Shown: piece after piece, positions 39,713 to 48,762 of the stretch | How positions within the stretch are numbered: the first letter of the stretch is position 1 | Layout of the letters: each line of letters starts with the position of its first letter | DNA from: Cloacimonetes bacterium UBA3541 | GTDB taxonomy: Bacteria > Cloacimonadota > Cloacimonadia > Cloacimonadales > Cloacimonadaceae | Direction of reading: 5' to 3' | DNA length: 64,000 nucleotides | Assembly (NCBI GenBank): GCA_002376725.1 | Contig: DFOM01000059.1 | Location: 106,078 to 170,077, forward strand | The notes under the pieces: model-generated | Told to the model about the DNA's origin: nothing | Seen by the model: the letters and a program-made list of their open reading frames with translations, nothing else | Databases searched by the model: none | Program-made: the position numbers and the translations under genes

Positions 39713-40947
39713 TAAAAATCTCTTGCTGCCCCTTTCAGCTTTTGTGCAGTTTTTTCACCCACACCTTCAAGATTACAGAGCTCTTCAATAGAAGCTGCAT
39801 AGATATCTTGAACTGAGGTATATCCTGCATGTCTCAATATTTCTGCTATTTTAGGAGTTACACCATCCAGTTCAGTTATATGACTGATAGTTCTGCGTTC
39901 TTTTGCCATCTTCTCTTCAAACTCTTCCATAGTATAGATATCAATCTTCATTCCTGTCAATTTAGCTGCAAGTTTAACATTTTTCCCACCCTTTCCGATA
40001 GCGATAACTTTATTATCATCGTCCACAATAACGCTGGCAGCTCTATTTCTTTCTAATATTACTCTTTTCACATTTTCTAGACCCAGAGCTCTAACTATCA
40101 ATTTATCAGGGTCCTCATCGTGAACAACTAGGTCAATTTGTTCGCCATGAAGTTCCCTACGAATACTATCTATACGAGTACCTTTGATTCCAATACAGGC
40201 AGCTATGGGATCGAGCTTTGGATCAGTAGATTCAATTTCAACCTTAGTTCTAACTCCAGGTTCACGAACAATTTTTAGAATTTTGATTGTCCCATCATAA
40301 ATTTCGGGTATTTCCGTTTCAAAGAGCTTCTTCACAAATTCAGGATTAGTTCGTGAGAGTATGATAGCATTATGATTTTTATGTACCTGTATATTTACTA
40401 CATAGGCTTTTATATTATCTCCCACGCGATAATACTCATTTTCTATCTGTTCATCTACTGGTAAGATAGCATCAGAATAACCAATGTCAATTCTATAGTT
40501 CCCATTATCATCAATGGATTTAATTTTACCGCTGACAATAGTATTTTTTTGTTTATCAAAATCATTACGGATTTTTTCTTCTTCCAGCTGGTGTATTTTA
40601 TCCTGAATAGCTTTTTGTGCAGTCTTGATTAGCTTAGGTTCAAATTCATACATTGCCATAGATTTGGGTACATATTGTCCCAATTCCACATCTTCTCCAT
40701 AAATTTTCCGAGCTTCTTCAAGAGAAATTTCGCCTAGATTTTTCTCTACTTCCACCACTTTGCACAGAAAGTTTGCCTTAATAGCACTAGTATTCTCATC
40801 TACTAGGAGCTCCAGTTTATTTTCAGGCTCCAGTTTTTTATTCAATACATTATTGATAGATTCCAGTATTATTTTCTGGATGAGCTCCTTGTCTAACTGC
40901 TTGATAGCCGCAAGCTTGACCACGGCATCCAGTATATTAGTACTCAT
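39712..40947 (-). CDS. nusA: transcription termination/antitermination factor NusA
   Basis: 411 residues: N-terminal RNA-polymerase-binding domain, S1 domain (VSGKIKSIDDNGNYRIDIG), KH1 and KH2 (DPIAACIGIKGTRIDSIRREL, VIAIGKGGKNVKLAAKL), and a short C-terminal helix-hairpin-helix (LCNLEGVGEKTAQKLKGA). It overlaps rimP by four bases. NusA affects pausing and termination and in some bacteria controls its own operon, of interest given the hairpin in this operon leader. Confidence 0.96.
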   Translation of the reverse strand: MSTNILDAVVKLAAIKQLDKELIQKIILESINNVLNKKLEPENKLELLVDENTSAIKANFLCKVVEVEKNLGEISLEEARKIYGEDVELGQYVPKSMAMYEFEPKLIKTAQKAIQDKIHQLEEEKIRNDFDKQKNTIVSGKIKSIDDNGNYRIDIGYSDAILPVDEQIENEYYRVGDNIKAYVVNIQVHKNHNAIILSRTNPEFVKKLFETEIPEIYDGTIKILKIVREPGVRTKVEIESTDPKLDPIAACIGIKGTRIDSIRRELHGEQIDLVVHDEDPDKLIVRALGLENVKRVILERNRAASVIVDDDNKVIAIGKGGKNVKLAAKLTGMKIDIYTMEEFEEKMAKERRTISHITELDGVTPKIAEILRHAGYTSVQDIYAASIEELCNLEGVGEKTAQKLKGAARDF

Positions 40948-41420
40948 TTTTTCTTATCACTCCTATCTTTATTAAGAAAGACCGTTTTAGCCCGACTAAT
41001 ATCCTTGAAGTTTATTTTTACTACTTTCCCACGGTCATCCAATGTGATAGTGTCATCATTAACTTCAATCAAGGTTCCCATTGCAGAGTGCTTTTCATCA
41101 CCTTCTATCCATTGCACAGCAACCTTTTCGTTGATGGCACTCACAAAATGGTTCTTCAATTTTAAAGGCCTTTCCAATCCCGGTGAGGACACTTCTAAGA
41201 AATAACGCTCTGGTATTATATCCAGTTCATCAAGTTCATTACTTAGAGCACGACTGAAGAAAGCACAATCATCCACGGTCACACCACCAATTTTGGTCAG
41301 GTAAACAGTTATAATTCTTCCCTTAGCAGACATCTTCTCCTCTACATCATATAGAGCAAGATGCCAATCAGCACATAGCTTTTGAGCTATACCCGCTACT
41401 TGTGACCGGTAATATACCAT
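40944..41420 (-). CDS. rimP: ribosome maturation factor RimP
   Basis: 158 residues: N-domain with DWHLALYDVEEKMSAKGRII and the hallmark SRALSNELDELD and YFLEVSSPGLERPLK; C-domain with Sm-like fold. Required for 30S maturation. It is first in the operon, with AAGGAGAAAGATAGAAG before the ATG, and follows a short leader carrying a terminator-like hairpin. Confidence 0.95.
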   Translation of the reverse strand: MVYYRSQVAGIAQKLCADWHLALYDVEEKMSAKGRIITVYLTKIGGVTVDDCAFFSRALSNELDELDIIPERYFLEVSSPGLERPLKLKNHFVSAINEKVAVQWIEGDEKHSAMGTLIEVNDDTITLDDRGKVVKINFKDISRAKTVFLNKDRSDKKK

Positions 41421-41458
41421 CTTCTATCTTTCTCCTTACTTTATATCTATATTATCTG

Positions 41459-41486
41459 AAAAAAAATAGCTAATTTGCTTAGCTAT
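41459..41486 (-). terminator. terminator-like hairpin (possible attenuator) in the rimP-nusA-infB leader
   Basis: A perfect eight-pair stem ATAGCTAA / TTAGCTAT with a 5-base loop is followed on the minus strand by eight consecutive T, the intrinsic-terminator form. It lies between the predicted promoter and the rimP start (38 bases to the ATG). Because the nearest upstream minus-strand gene ends about 570 bases away, it more likely acts on the operon's own leader transcript than as a 3' terminator of that gene. Confidence 0.6.
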
Positions 41487-41521
41487 CTTTTAGAAACAAT
41501 AAACTCTTATTGCTGAAATGA

Positions 41522-41550
41522 TTTATATCCATTTCTGTATGCAAATTCAA
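41522..41550 (-). promoter_or_regulatory. predicted promoter of the rimP operon
   Basis: Minus strand TTGAAT (4/6), 17-base spacer, TATAAA (5/6). Transcription would begin near 41515, giving a leader of roughly 95 bases that contains the terminator-like hairpin and ends with the rimP ribosome binding site. Sequence match only. Confidence 0.45.
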
Positions 41551-41795
41551 AATCTAATCAGGATGTAATTTGTCAAGTAAAAATTTCTCCAAATAATTAT
41601 AAGATATTAGTTGAGCATAATAGTGATGACTCTAATTTATATTATGAAAGGAGCAAAAATAAGATATTAGCTTCAAACATAAAGGAGTTATTTTCAAACA
41701 ATTTTGAAAAGGGTATTGATTTAGAACCTATTTTTGTTCCTCAAATTGTATTTCTGAAAGAAAGACCTTACCTCAAATTTCTTTTAACTTACGAT

Positions 41796-41824
41796 TTGAC
41801 AAGATATCTTAATCTTGCTATACT
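41796..41824 (+). promoter_or_regulatory. near-consensus promoter sequence with no evident gene
   Basis: TTGACA, a 17-base spacer and TATACT (5/6) point to the right, but no plus-strand gene follows before the convergent PAP2 gene. A small GGAAA/TTTCC hairpin lies about 20 bases after the expected start. A small RNA is possible, a chance match in AT-rich DNA equally so. Confidence 0.3.
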
Positions 41825-42058
41825 TATTTTTTTACACTTCATAAACTGGAAATCCCTTTTCCGGATTTTGATTCTCGTTTAAAAATATAAAAAATACATC
41901 TTCTTGAAGTCAATGTAATCATACAGCAGTTAGAAATAAAAAATTCCGTTTTAGATATTAATTTTCCCGAATAATGCCATTTCTATTTTTAAACTTTGTA
42001 GAACGAAGAAATAAATAAGAACAAAGTTGAAATAATTATTGCTTGAAAAAGTTAATCT

Positions 42059-42745
42059 TTAGTTCTGATTTATTTTTAATAGATAATAACAGAATGCTGA
42101 ACAGAGATATATTATCCCTCCTGACCATAAAATATCTGAGAGAAAATGACCTCCTTGGGCGATACGTACAAAACCCATAAGCAAACCATAGAATACAGCA
42201 AAAAGAAATGCCCAGATGGTCAGTTTTCCCCTTTTGCCACGAACGAGGAAGTAGAGAGTGAAAAAATAGAAACCCATTGCGGCATGACCGCTAGGAAAAG
42301 ATTTTCCAGGACTTGAAGAATCTATTTCTAATGGTTTTTCATAAACATAATTCCCGCCAAAATAAATAATATTTCTGGGACGAGGGCGTCCCCAATTTTC
42401 TTTCAAGACAATGTTCACTAATAAACCTGGACCAATAATCATAACCAAGACCAAGTAAATACAGTTTCGTCGCCATTTTTTCAGAGTATGATAGAAGAAG
42501 GATAAAATCAATATTACCAAGCTAATAATACTAAGTAAAAGGGCAGGAATGGTGCCATAATAGTACATAAAATTACAGAAAGGATTTAACTGACCCCACC
42601 ATTTATTATTGCCAAGATAGAACCAGCTGGAAACTTTTAGGTCCCAACCTGAAAATCTCAAAAGAATTGTTCCAGCTAATAAAATTAAGCCAGGAACGAT
42701 AAAATCCAGTAATAAAATATTATGGCGGGTCCTAGGAGCCGCCAT
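42059..42745 (-). CDS. PAP2-family membrane phosphatase
   Basis: About 228 residues with six membrane helices and the three phosphatase motifs: KENWGRPRPR, SFPSGHA and RIAQGGHFLSD. Such enzymes dephosphorylate undecaprenyl pyrophosphate, lipid A or phosphatidate at the periplasmic face; the substrate cannot be told. The start before AAPRTRHN was chosen for its nearby GAGAAGATGG; ATG and TTG codons lie 18 and 30 bases further upstream. It stands alone, convergent to nothing and separate from rpsA by about 100 bases. Confidence 0.87.
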   Translation of the reverse strand: MAAPRTRHNILLLDFIVPGLILLAGTILLRFSGWDLKVSSWFYLGNNKWWGQLNPFCNFMYYYGTIPALLLSIISLVILILSFFYHTLKKWRRNCIYLVLVMIIGPGLLVNIVLKENWGRPRPRNIIYFGGNYVYEKPLEIDSSSPGKSFPSGHAAMGFYFFTLYFLVRGKRGKLTIWAFLFAVFYGLLMGFVRIAQGGHFLSDILWSGGIIYLCSAFCYYLLKINQN

Positions 42746-42842
42746 ATTTCCATCTTCTCTCATATTTTTTCGCAAACATAACTAAACATTAGCTGCCTGT
42801 TTTTATCTATTCTCTAGTTCTCAATAGAGAGTTACCTAAATT

Positions 42843-45320
42843 TTATATAAATTCTGGTTTGTTTTCTTCAGAGGAATCCTTGTTTATTTTTTCGCTAGAA
42901 ACACTTTCTGAAACAGGAATTTCACCTTCCTGTTCTGTTGTTTCTTTCTGTTCAATTGCTGGTTCAAATTTAATTTCCTCATTAAGCGGAGAAGGTTCAG
43001 ATAAAGCCATTACTTCATAGTCTTTTTCTTTAACTTCTTCTAAAATAGCGAGTTCTTCTTCAGTAGCTTCAGGGCTGGGTTCTGCAATAGAGATTTCTTC
43101 GTTGTTGAAATTAGTTTTTGCATATTCTCCCTTAACGATTTCCTCAGATTCAAGGAGTTGAGGATTTTCAGGAGACATATCTATTTGTTCGGGAGTTTCT
43201 GTGTCTGCAGGAGATGGTATAACCTCTTCTTTTTCTTTCAGATCTAGAATTTCAGTTTCTGCCTTAGGTTTAGCTTCCTCGGGAAAGATTTTGCGTTTTC
43301 TCTCTCTAGCTTTATGTTCTGCTTTTTTCTTTTCCATTCTGGCAATACGGTCTCGCATATATTGTTCGTGAAGGGCAATATATTCTTCCTGCAATCTGGG
43401 ATCGCGAGAGAAAAAGAAAGCATTAACAGAAAGGACTAATCTTCTATTTTCCATATCCACTTCAATGACTTTAAGGGGTAATTCCTCTCCCACATAAAAG
43501 GCATCTTCTGTATTTTCTATTTTTGGCATCGCTATATGAGAAATCGGTACAAATCCTTCTACTTCATCTTCTCCAACTTTTATATTCACTGAAACACCTT
43601 TGGGCATTAGTTTACTAATCTTACCCTTAACTTCGCTATTTACGGGTAAGGTTTCTGCTAAATTTTCCCAGGGATCAGGATGAAGTTGTTTCATACCTAA
43701 AGCAATACGATGAAGAGCACGATCAATAGAAAGAACAACTGCTTCAACTTCCTGACCTTTACGAAATATTTCTCGGGGATGATCAATTCTCTTTGTCCAG
43801 CTAATATCGGAAATATGAATTAAGCCATCTATACCATCTTCTATTTCCACAAATGCTCCAAAAGGAGTAATACTCTTTATAGGACGAGTAATGACACTTC
43901 CCACAGGATAATGGTCTTCTATATAAAGCCAGGGATTGGGTTCCATCTGTCGCATTCCGAGAGAGATACGATGATTTTCTTTATCTACTTCAAGAACGAT
44001 GGCTTCAACTGTATCCCCCACTTTCAATTCTTTTTGTGCATCCATAATCTTTCTAGTCCAGCTCATTTCTGAAATGTGAACTAGACCTTCAACTCCAGGT
44101 TCCAGTTCTACAAATGCACCAAATCTTTGGACGCTTACCACTTTCCCGGAGACCTTACTACCTTCGGGATATTTAATCTCTACATTTTCCCAGGGATGGG
44201 GAACTAATTGTTTTAGTCCGAGGGAAATCCTTTCCATTTCAGGGTCAAATTTAATCACTTTAACCTTTACTTTATCACCAATATTGAGCATCTCACTAGG
44301 ATGGTTGATAGTGCCCCAGCTCATATCGGTTTTATATAGAAGTCCATCAATACCGCCTAGATCTATAAAGGCTCCATAATCAGTAATATTTTTAACTTCA
44401 CCATCAAGTTCCATCCCAACTTCTATTTGAGACAGTAATTCTTTTTTTCTCTGATTAGCCTCATCTTCCAGCACTTCTTTATGTGACAGGATAATGTTCT
44501 TGCTATTTTCATCAATGCGCAGCACCTTGAAACTCATATCTTTTCCTATGAATTGGTCAACAATAGGAACTGCTTTGTTAGATATATGAGAGCCTGGTAA
44601 AAAGGCTTCAATTCCCATAACATCAACCATCAATCCACCTTTTACTCTTCTAGTAATCGTTCCATTGATGGTTTTCCCTTCTTCAGCAGCTTTCTTTATT
44701 TGTTCTATATTTATCAAGAAATCAGCTTTTTTCTTGGAGATAGGAATTCTATTATCTTGGTTTGGTGCTCCTTCAATTAGCACCTTAATCTTTGAATCAA
44801 TTTCTGGGATCTCGCTATATTCAAATTCATTAATAGAAATAAAGCCATCATTTTTGAAGCCAATATCCACTACCACTTCCTGGTCATTAATTCCCACGAC
44901 TGTACCTTCAATAATATCCCCTCGTTTAAATTGAGGTATGCTCTCGTCAATTCCTTGAAGAAGCTCTTGATTTAGACGATCTGTTTCCTCTCTTGATGGA
45001 GTTGAAGTTGAGGTGATAGGAATATCTTGCTTTAGTCCCATATCCGGAATAGGCGGAGAATAATCTTCTGTTACATTATTTTTCTCCTCTTCTTCTCGGG
45101 TTAAATTTGTTTCTGTGTTTTTCTCAAGCACAGTGTCAGCCGGTTTTTCTAATAACTCTGGCATTTCAATAGTCAATTCTGGTTCCGGTTCTGTTGTGGC
45201 AGAAATTTCCACCTCAGTTGCCGTTATTTCCTTGTTAGTTTCCGACGGTTCGCTTTCACGAACCAGTAAGTTTTCATCTTTTTTGTCAGTTAAGCCTTGA
45301 TTGTGATCATGTTCTAACAT
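42843..45320 (-). CDS. rpsA: 30S ribosomal protein S1 with long acidic extensions
   Basis: 825 residues with six S1 domains between about 130 and 660: FKRGDIIEGTVVGIND, INGTITRRVKGGLMVDVMG, LDGEVKNITDYGAFIDLGG, VSGKVVSVQRFGAFVELEP, PIKSITPFGAFVEIEDG, VKGKISKLMPKGVSVNI. The first 130 and last 165 residues are low-complexity, Glu-rich and unlike E. coli S1 (557 residues). S1 recruits mRNA to the 30S subunit, relevant in a genome where several starts lack a clear Shine-Dalgarno. It overlaps ispH by 14 bases in the cmk-ispH-rpsA order known from Firmicutes and others. Confidence 0.94.
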   Translation of the reverse strand: MLEHDHNQGLTDKKDENLLVRESEPSETNKEITATEVEISATTEPEPELTIEMPELLEKPADTVLEKNTETNLTREEEEKNNVTEDYSPPIPDMGLKQDIPITSTSTPSREETDRLNQELLQGIDESIPQFKRGDIIEGTVVGINDQEVVVDIGFKNDGFISINEFEYSEIPEIDSKIKVLIEGAPNQDNRIPISKKKADFLINIEQIKKAAEEGKTINGTITRRVKGGLMVDVMGIEAFLPGSHISNKAVPIVDQFIGKDMSFKVLRIDENSKNIILSHKEVLEDEANQRKKELLSQIEVGMELDGEVKNITDYGAFIDLGGIDGLLYKTDMSWGTINHPSEMLNIGDKVKVKVIKFDPEMERISLGLKQLVPHPWENVEIKYPEGSKVSGKVVSVQRFGAFVELEPGVEGLVHISEMSWTRKIMDAQKELKVGDTVEAIVLEVDKENHRISLGMRQMEPNPWLYIEDHYPVGSVITRPIKSITPFGAFVEIEDGIDGLIHISDISWTKRIDHPREIFRKGQEVEAVVLSIDRALHRIALGMKQLHPDPWENLAETLPVNSEVKGKISKLMPKGVSVNIKVGEDEVEGFVPISHIAMPKIENTEDAFYVGEELPLKVIEVDMENRRLVLSVNAFFFSRDPRLQEEYIALHEQYMRDRIARMEKKKAEHKARERKRKIFPEEAKPKAETEILDLKEKEEVIPSPADTETPEQIDMSPENPQLLESEEIVKGEYAKTNFNNEEISIAEPSPEATEEELAILEEVKEKDYEVMALSEPSPLNEEIKFEPAIEQKETTEQEGEIPVSESVSSEKINKDSSEENKPEFI

Positions 45321-46203
45321 GATTCCTCCTTATACACTTATACACTGGGATTTCCTCTATCTGCTGAACAGATTGAGGTTCCCCCTTAATTCTAAAAATC
45401 TGATTATAAACTTCTACTATAATTTCTTCTGGAGTGGAAGCACCAGCTGCTAAACCTATGGTCTGAGCATCTGTTAATAAATCAGGAGTCAATTCTGACG
45501 CTGTCTCAATATGGATACTGCGAGTAACTTTCTGGCATAATTCTTGCAGAACTCGTGTATTAGCACTGTGCTTCCCACCTATGACAATCATTAAGTCACT
45601 ATTTTCAGCCAGTTGCAAAGCAGCTTCTTGCCGCTGAGTGGTGGCATTGCAAATAGTATTAAATACTCGTAACTCTAATGTATGGGGTAATACTTGATTT
45701 ACCAATTCCTGAAGATTACTTAGTTTCTGAGTAGTCTGACTAACGATACAGAGAGTTTCCCAGTTTTGAATTTCTGGTTTATCTCCTGGTTTGATGATTC
45801 TTGTCTGTTTGCCACCGTAAGAAAATAAAGCTTGAACCTCAGGATGATCAGGATCTCCCATAATCAAAATCGGTAATTCTTTCACCGAAGATACCAGTTC
45901 CTGAGCTCTTTTCACATAGGGACAGGTGGCATCAATAATCTTATTACCATTCGCTTTTAAAATTTCCATATCTTCTCTGGCAATGCCATGAGAGCGGATT
46001 ACAACCTTTTTGCCTTTAAGATTTTTAATGTCGTAACAAACGGAAATCCCTTCCTGTTCAAGTTTTTGCACTATTTGAGGATTGTGAATCAGTTCACCAT
46101 AAGTGCAAACATTTCCATTAGAATTATGAGCTTCTAAAGTCATTTTAACCGCTCTGCGAACACCAAAACAGAAGCCAGAATGCTCTGCTAAGAACACTTG
46201 CAT
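45307..46203 (-). CDS. ispH: 4-hydroxy-3-methylbut-2-enyl diphosphate reductase
   Basis: 298 residues. The three 4Fe-4S cysteines are in SGFCFGVRRAV (C12), DATCPYVKRAQE and FNTICNATTQRQEAA; IRSHGIAREDM and GGKHSANTRVLQEL are conserved substrate-binding segments. Last step of the MEP isoprenoid pathway, giving IPP and DMAPP, oxygen-sensitive. It overlaps cmk by 16 bases and rpsA by 14, so the three are translationally coupled. Confidence 0.96.
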   Translation of the reverse strand: MQVFLAEHSGFCFGVRRAVKMTLEAHNSNGNVCTYGELIHNPQIVQKLEQEGISVCYDIKNLKGKKVVIRSHGIAREDMEILKANGNKIIDATCPYVKRAQELVSSVKELPILIMGDPDHPEVQALFSYGGKQTRIIKPGDKPEIQNWETLCIVSQTTQKLSNLQELVNQVLPHTLELRVFNTICNATTQRQEAALQLAENSDLMIVIGGKHSANTRVLQELCQKVTRSIHIETASELTPDLLTDAQTIGLAAGASTPEEIIVEVYNQIFRIKGEPQSVQQIEEIPVYKCIRRNHVRT

Positions 46204-46880
46204 TCTTCCTCCAGTCTGGGAAAGATTATCCGGTAAAGTGTATCCGTTTGTTCTTGTATAGTCATATTACTGGTATCAATTTCTAGGGCATCATCTGCTT
46301 TCTTGAGAGGTGCCAAGACACGTTGAGAATCGTTATTATCGCGCTTTATGAGATCGGCTAAAACCTCGGAAAAATCTTTATCTATACCTTTTCGCTGAAG
46401 TTCTAGCCATCTTCTCTTAGCTCTAATCTCTGGATTGGCAGTTAAAAAGAACTTAACATCAGCATCAGGAAAAACAAAGGTGCCAATATCCCTTCCATCT
46501 ATGATTACGCCTCCATTTTCTCCCATTTTTCGCTGAAGTTCTACCATTTTATAACGAACAGCTGGAATGGCAGAAATAGCAGAAGCGAGAGCAGAAATAT
46601 CATCCGCTCTAATATCTTCTGAGACATCTTCCCCATCCAGAAGAATCCTGTTTTTAGAATTGTTGTTTTCTATCCGAATATCAATATAATCCAGTAAATT
46701 CCGGATAGATTCCTCATCATTGATATCAATACCCAGTTTTTTAGCTTTAAGAGCGCAAGCACGATACATAGCTCCGGTATCAATATAAATATAGCCTATT
46801 TTTTTTGCCAGAAGCTGAGCTGAGGTGCTTTTCCCTGATGCGGCAGGTCCATCAATAGCAATGATAAGTCCTTTTTTCAT
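46188..46880 (-). CDS. cmk: cytidylate kinase
   Basis: 230 residues with P-loop AIDGPAASGKSTSAQLLAKK, YIDTGAMYRACAL, IDGRDIGTFVFPDADVKFFL and a LID segment with KRRWLELQRKG and RDNNDSQR. Phosphorylates CMP and dCMP. First gene of the cmk-ispH-rpsA unit. Confidence 0.96.
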   Translation of the reverse strand: MKKGLIIAIDGPAASGKSTSAQLLAKKIGYIYIDTGAMYRACALKAKKLGIDINDEESIRNLLDYIDIRIENNNSKNRILLDGEDVSEDIRADDISALASAISAIPAVRYKMVELQRKMGENGGVIIDGRDIGTFVFPDADVKFFLTANPEIRAKRRWLELQRKGIDKDFSEVLADLIKRDNNDSQRVLAPLKKADDALEIDTSNMTIQEQTDTLYRIIFPRLEEECKCS

Positions 46881-47332
46881 TTCTTTTTACCTGAAAAACC
46901 ATAATTTTTGCTCTCTTTAGGGCGTCAATCTTTTTTATGCTTTCCAGTAAGAACGGGAAAAAATAACTTTCATTGACTTTTAATATTTTTAGCTCCTATA
47001 TCCCCCTTTCTTACAGACTAATGTCCAGCTTATGTCCAGCTTATGTCCAGCTTATGTCCAACTTATGTCCAGCTTATGTCCAACATCGGATATAAGCTCC
47101 ACATAGGATAGGGATCAATAAGAGATTAGAAGGGATGAAAGATAGAGAAGGGTTATATTTCAAAGAAAAGCAGATTCCAATTATTGATTAAGGAGCTAAT
47201 CTATCTTTTAACAAATTAATTATTTAAAAACAAAAGGCATTGAGTAGATAGCTTTTTGATGTTGTTAAGAGTATACTCTTGATAAAATGGGAAAAAACTT
47301 AATCTATAAAATTAAAAAATCGTAAACGATAT
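46881..47332. other. 452-base intergenic region upstream of cmk
   Basis: It holds the 11-bp tandem array listed separately and must carry the cmk promoter; a TTGACG near 46935 (minus strand) has no good -10 partner. At the gpsA side a small ATCG/CGAT hairpin before six T (47313-47330, minus strand) could be a weak gpsA terminator. Nothing else is seen. Confidence 0.4.
47021..47084. repeat. 11-bp tandem repeat, about six copies
   Basis: Six adjacent copies of ATGTCCAGCTT. Copies 1-3 and 5 are identical, copy 4 has ATGTCCAACTT, and the sixth is cut after nine bases. The period of 11 bp is close to one DNA helical turn, so all copies face the same side. The array lies 140-200 bases upstream of cmk, start of the cmk-ispH-rpsA unit. 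It could be a multi-site protein-binding array or a slippage-prone repeat. Confidence 0.9.
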
Positions 47333-48352
47333 TTATTCTTCCTTTAAATCCCTGGTCATAAGTTGCAAAATAGCTTGTCTGGGGTCTTTATCATAAAAGA
47401 GTACTTTATAGACCTGTTCTGTAATAGGCATTTCAATATTTTTCTGGATAGCCAGATTATAAACTGAATGAGTAGTGGCAACTCCTTCTGCAACCATATC
47501 CATTGTCTGGACAATCTCCCTTAATTTTCTTCCCTTACCAATCTGAAAACCTACATAACGATTTCGGCTATGTTTTGAAGTGGCAGTAGTAACCAGGTCT
47601 CCAAGACCGGATAATCCGAGAAAAGTATCCGGTTTTGCACCACAAGCAACTCCTAATCTTTGAATTTCTACCAAGCCCCGGGTTAACAATGCTCCGATTG
47701 TATTATCCCCATATTCCAGACCAGCAATTATTCCTGCTGCAAGTGCAATAACATTTTTAACTGCACCACCTATTTCCACTCCTATCAAATCAGTACAGCG
47801 ATAGACCCGAAAATAACTATTACTGAAAATATTCTGAAGCTTTTTAAGAAGTTCTGTATCGGAACCTGCAATGACCACAGAGGTTGGTATTTGACGAGCC
47901 ACCTCTTCTGCATGACTTGGACCAGAAAGAGTGCAAATAAGTTTATGCACTTCTGGTGGTAGTATCTGTTTCAAGATTCCATTAACCATCAATAAAGTTT
48001 CTTCCTCAATACCTTTAGCAACATTGATAATAGCAAAAAGTCGGTCAGGATTCCACAACTCTTTCTTGGCATCTTGGGGAATAGATTGTAAGGTTGACCG
48101 GATGTATTGAGTTGGAACAGCAAGTATTATTATTTCAGGTTGAAAATGGGCAAGTTGGGAAAAATCACCCGTAAAAGAAATTTCGGAAGGTAGAATAATA
48201 TCAGGTAAAAGCTGAGGATTAGAATGTGTTTTTATGAGTGTATTAAGAAAATCTTTATTATATTCCCAGAGCAAGATCTCATTTTCATTTTCATAAAGAA
48301 GTTTAGCCAGTGCTAGACCCCAACCACCTCCCCCGATAATAGCTATCCTCAT
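47333..48352 (-). CDS. gpsA: glycerol-3-phosphate dehydrogenase (NAD(P)+)
   Basis: 339 residues with Rossmann motif IIGGGGWGLALAKLL, AVPTQYIR, GPSHAEEVARQIPTSVV, the catalytic lysine region GGAVKNVIALAAGI and the GLGDLVTTATSKHSRN segment. Makes sn-glycerol-3-phosphate for phospholipids. It is the last gene behind the poly-gamma-glutamate type cluster, 14 bases after the acidic/basic small protein gene. Confidence 0.96.
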   Translation of the reverse strand: MRIAIIGGGGWGLALAKLLYENENEILLWEYNKDFLNTLIKTHSNPQLLPDIILPSEISFTGDFSQLAHFQPEIIILAVPTQYIRSTLQSIPQDAKKELWNPDRLFAIINVAKGIEEETLLMVNGILKQILPPEVHKLICTLSGPSHAEEVARQIPTSVVIAGSDTELLKKLQNIFSNSYFRVYRCTDLIGVEIGGAVKNVIALAAGIIAGLEYGDNTIGALLTRGLVEIQRLGVACGAKPDTFLGLSGLGDLVTTATSKHSRNRYVGFQIGKGRKLREIVQTMDMVAEGVATTHSVYNLAIQKNIEMPITEQVYKVLFYDKDPRQAILQLMTRDLKEE

Positions 48353-48366
48353 ATCAGAAACAAGAA

Positions 48367-48753
48367 TTAACTTTTCTTAGCTGAAGATTTACTGGTAGTA
48401 GTTTTCTTAGAAGTGGCTTTAGTAGATGCAGTTTTCTTTTTCTCACTAGAAGATTCTTTCCTTTCCCAACTAAAATCTTCATCTTCGTCCTCATCTTCAT
48501 CCAGTTCATCTTCATCACCTGCCATCCAATCTGGGCAAAAAAGCAGGTCTTCTTTATAATCCCATCCATCAACATTTTCCAGACCAAACTTTTCTAAGAT
48601 TTCATTTTCCCAAATGGAATAATAGGCAGTTCCATCTTCAACCGCCCAAACCAACACAGGTTCACGATAACGACGGAGTTCAATCTTATAATTTTCAGAC
48701 AGTTCTATAAACTCCAAAATTTTTTTTGTGTTCTTTTCTTTACGAAATTCCAT
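48367..48753 (-). CDS. small protein with acidic block and histone-like basic tail, unknown function
   Basis: 128 residues. The first 80 form a compact domain (RYREPVLVWAVEDGTAYYSI, WDYKEDLLFCPDWM) that I do not recognise. Then comes an almost pure acidic block (DEDELDEDEDEDEDF) and finally a Lys/Ser/Thr/Ala tail (KKKTASTKATSKKTTTSKSS) like H1-type histone tails. AGGTAGGTG precedes the start. Its place between the envelope proteins and gpsA suggests co-transcription. The tail may bind a polyanion such as nucleic acid or poly-glutamate; this is only a guess. Confidence 0.75.
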   Translation of the reverse strand: MEFRKEKNTKKILEFIELSENYKIELRRYREPVLVWAVEDGTAYYSIWENEILEKFGLENVDGWDYKEDLLFCPDWMAGDEDELDEDEDEDEDFSWERKESSSEKKKTASTKATSKKTTTSKSSAKKS

Positions 48754-48762
48754 AACACCTAC

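Larger units (their letters stand above)
41517..41882 (+). pseudogene. possible degraded coding remnant, start lost
   Basis: A plus-strand frame stays open for 121 codons in very AT-rich DNA without any usable start codon at its front. Its translation looks protein-like (YKILVEHNSDD, IKELFSNNFEKGIDLEPIF, PQIVFLKERPYLKFLLTY). The pattern faintly resembles the C-terminal domain of phenylacetate-CoA-ligase/CapK-type adenylating enzymes, but I would not assign it. It overlaps the rimP promoter region on the opposite strand. May be chance. Confidence 0.25.
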
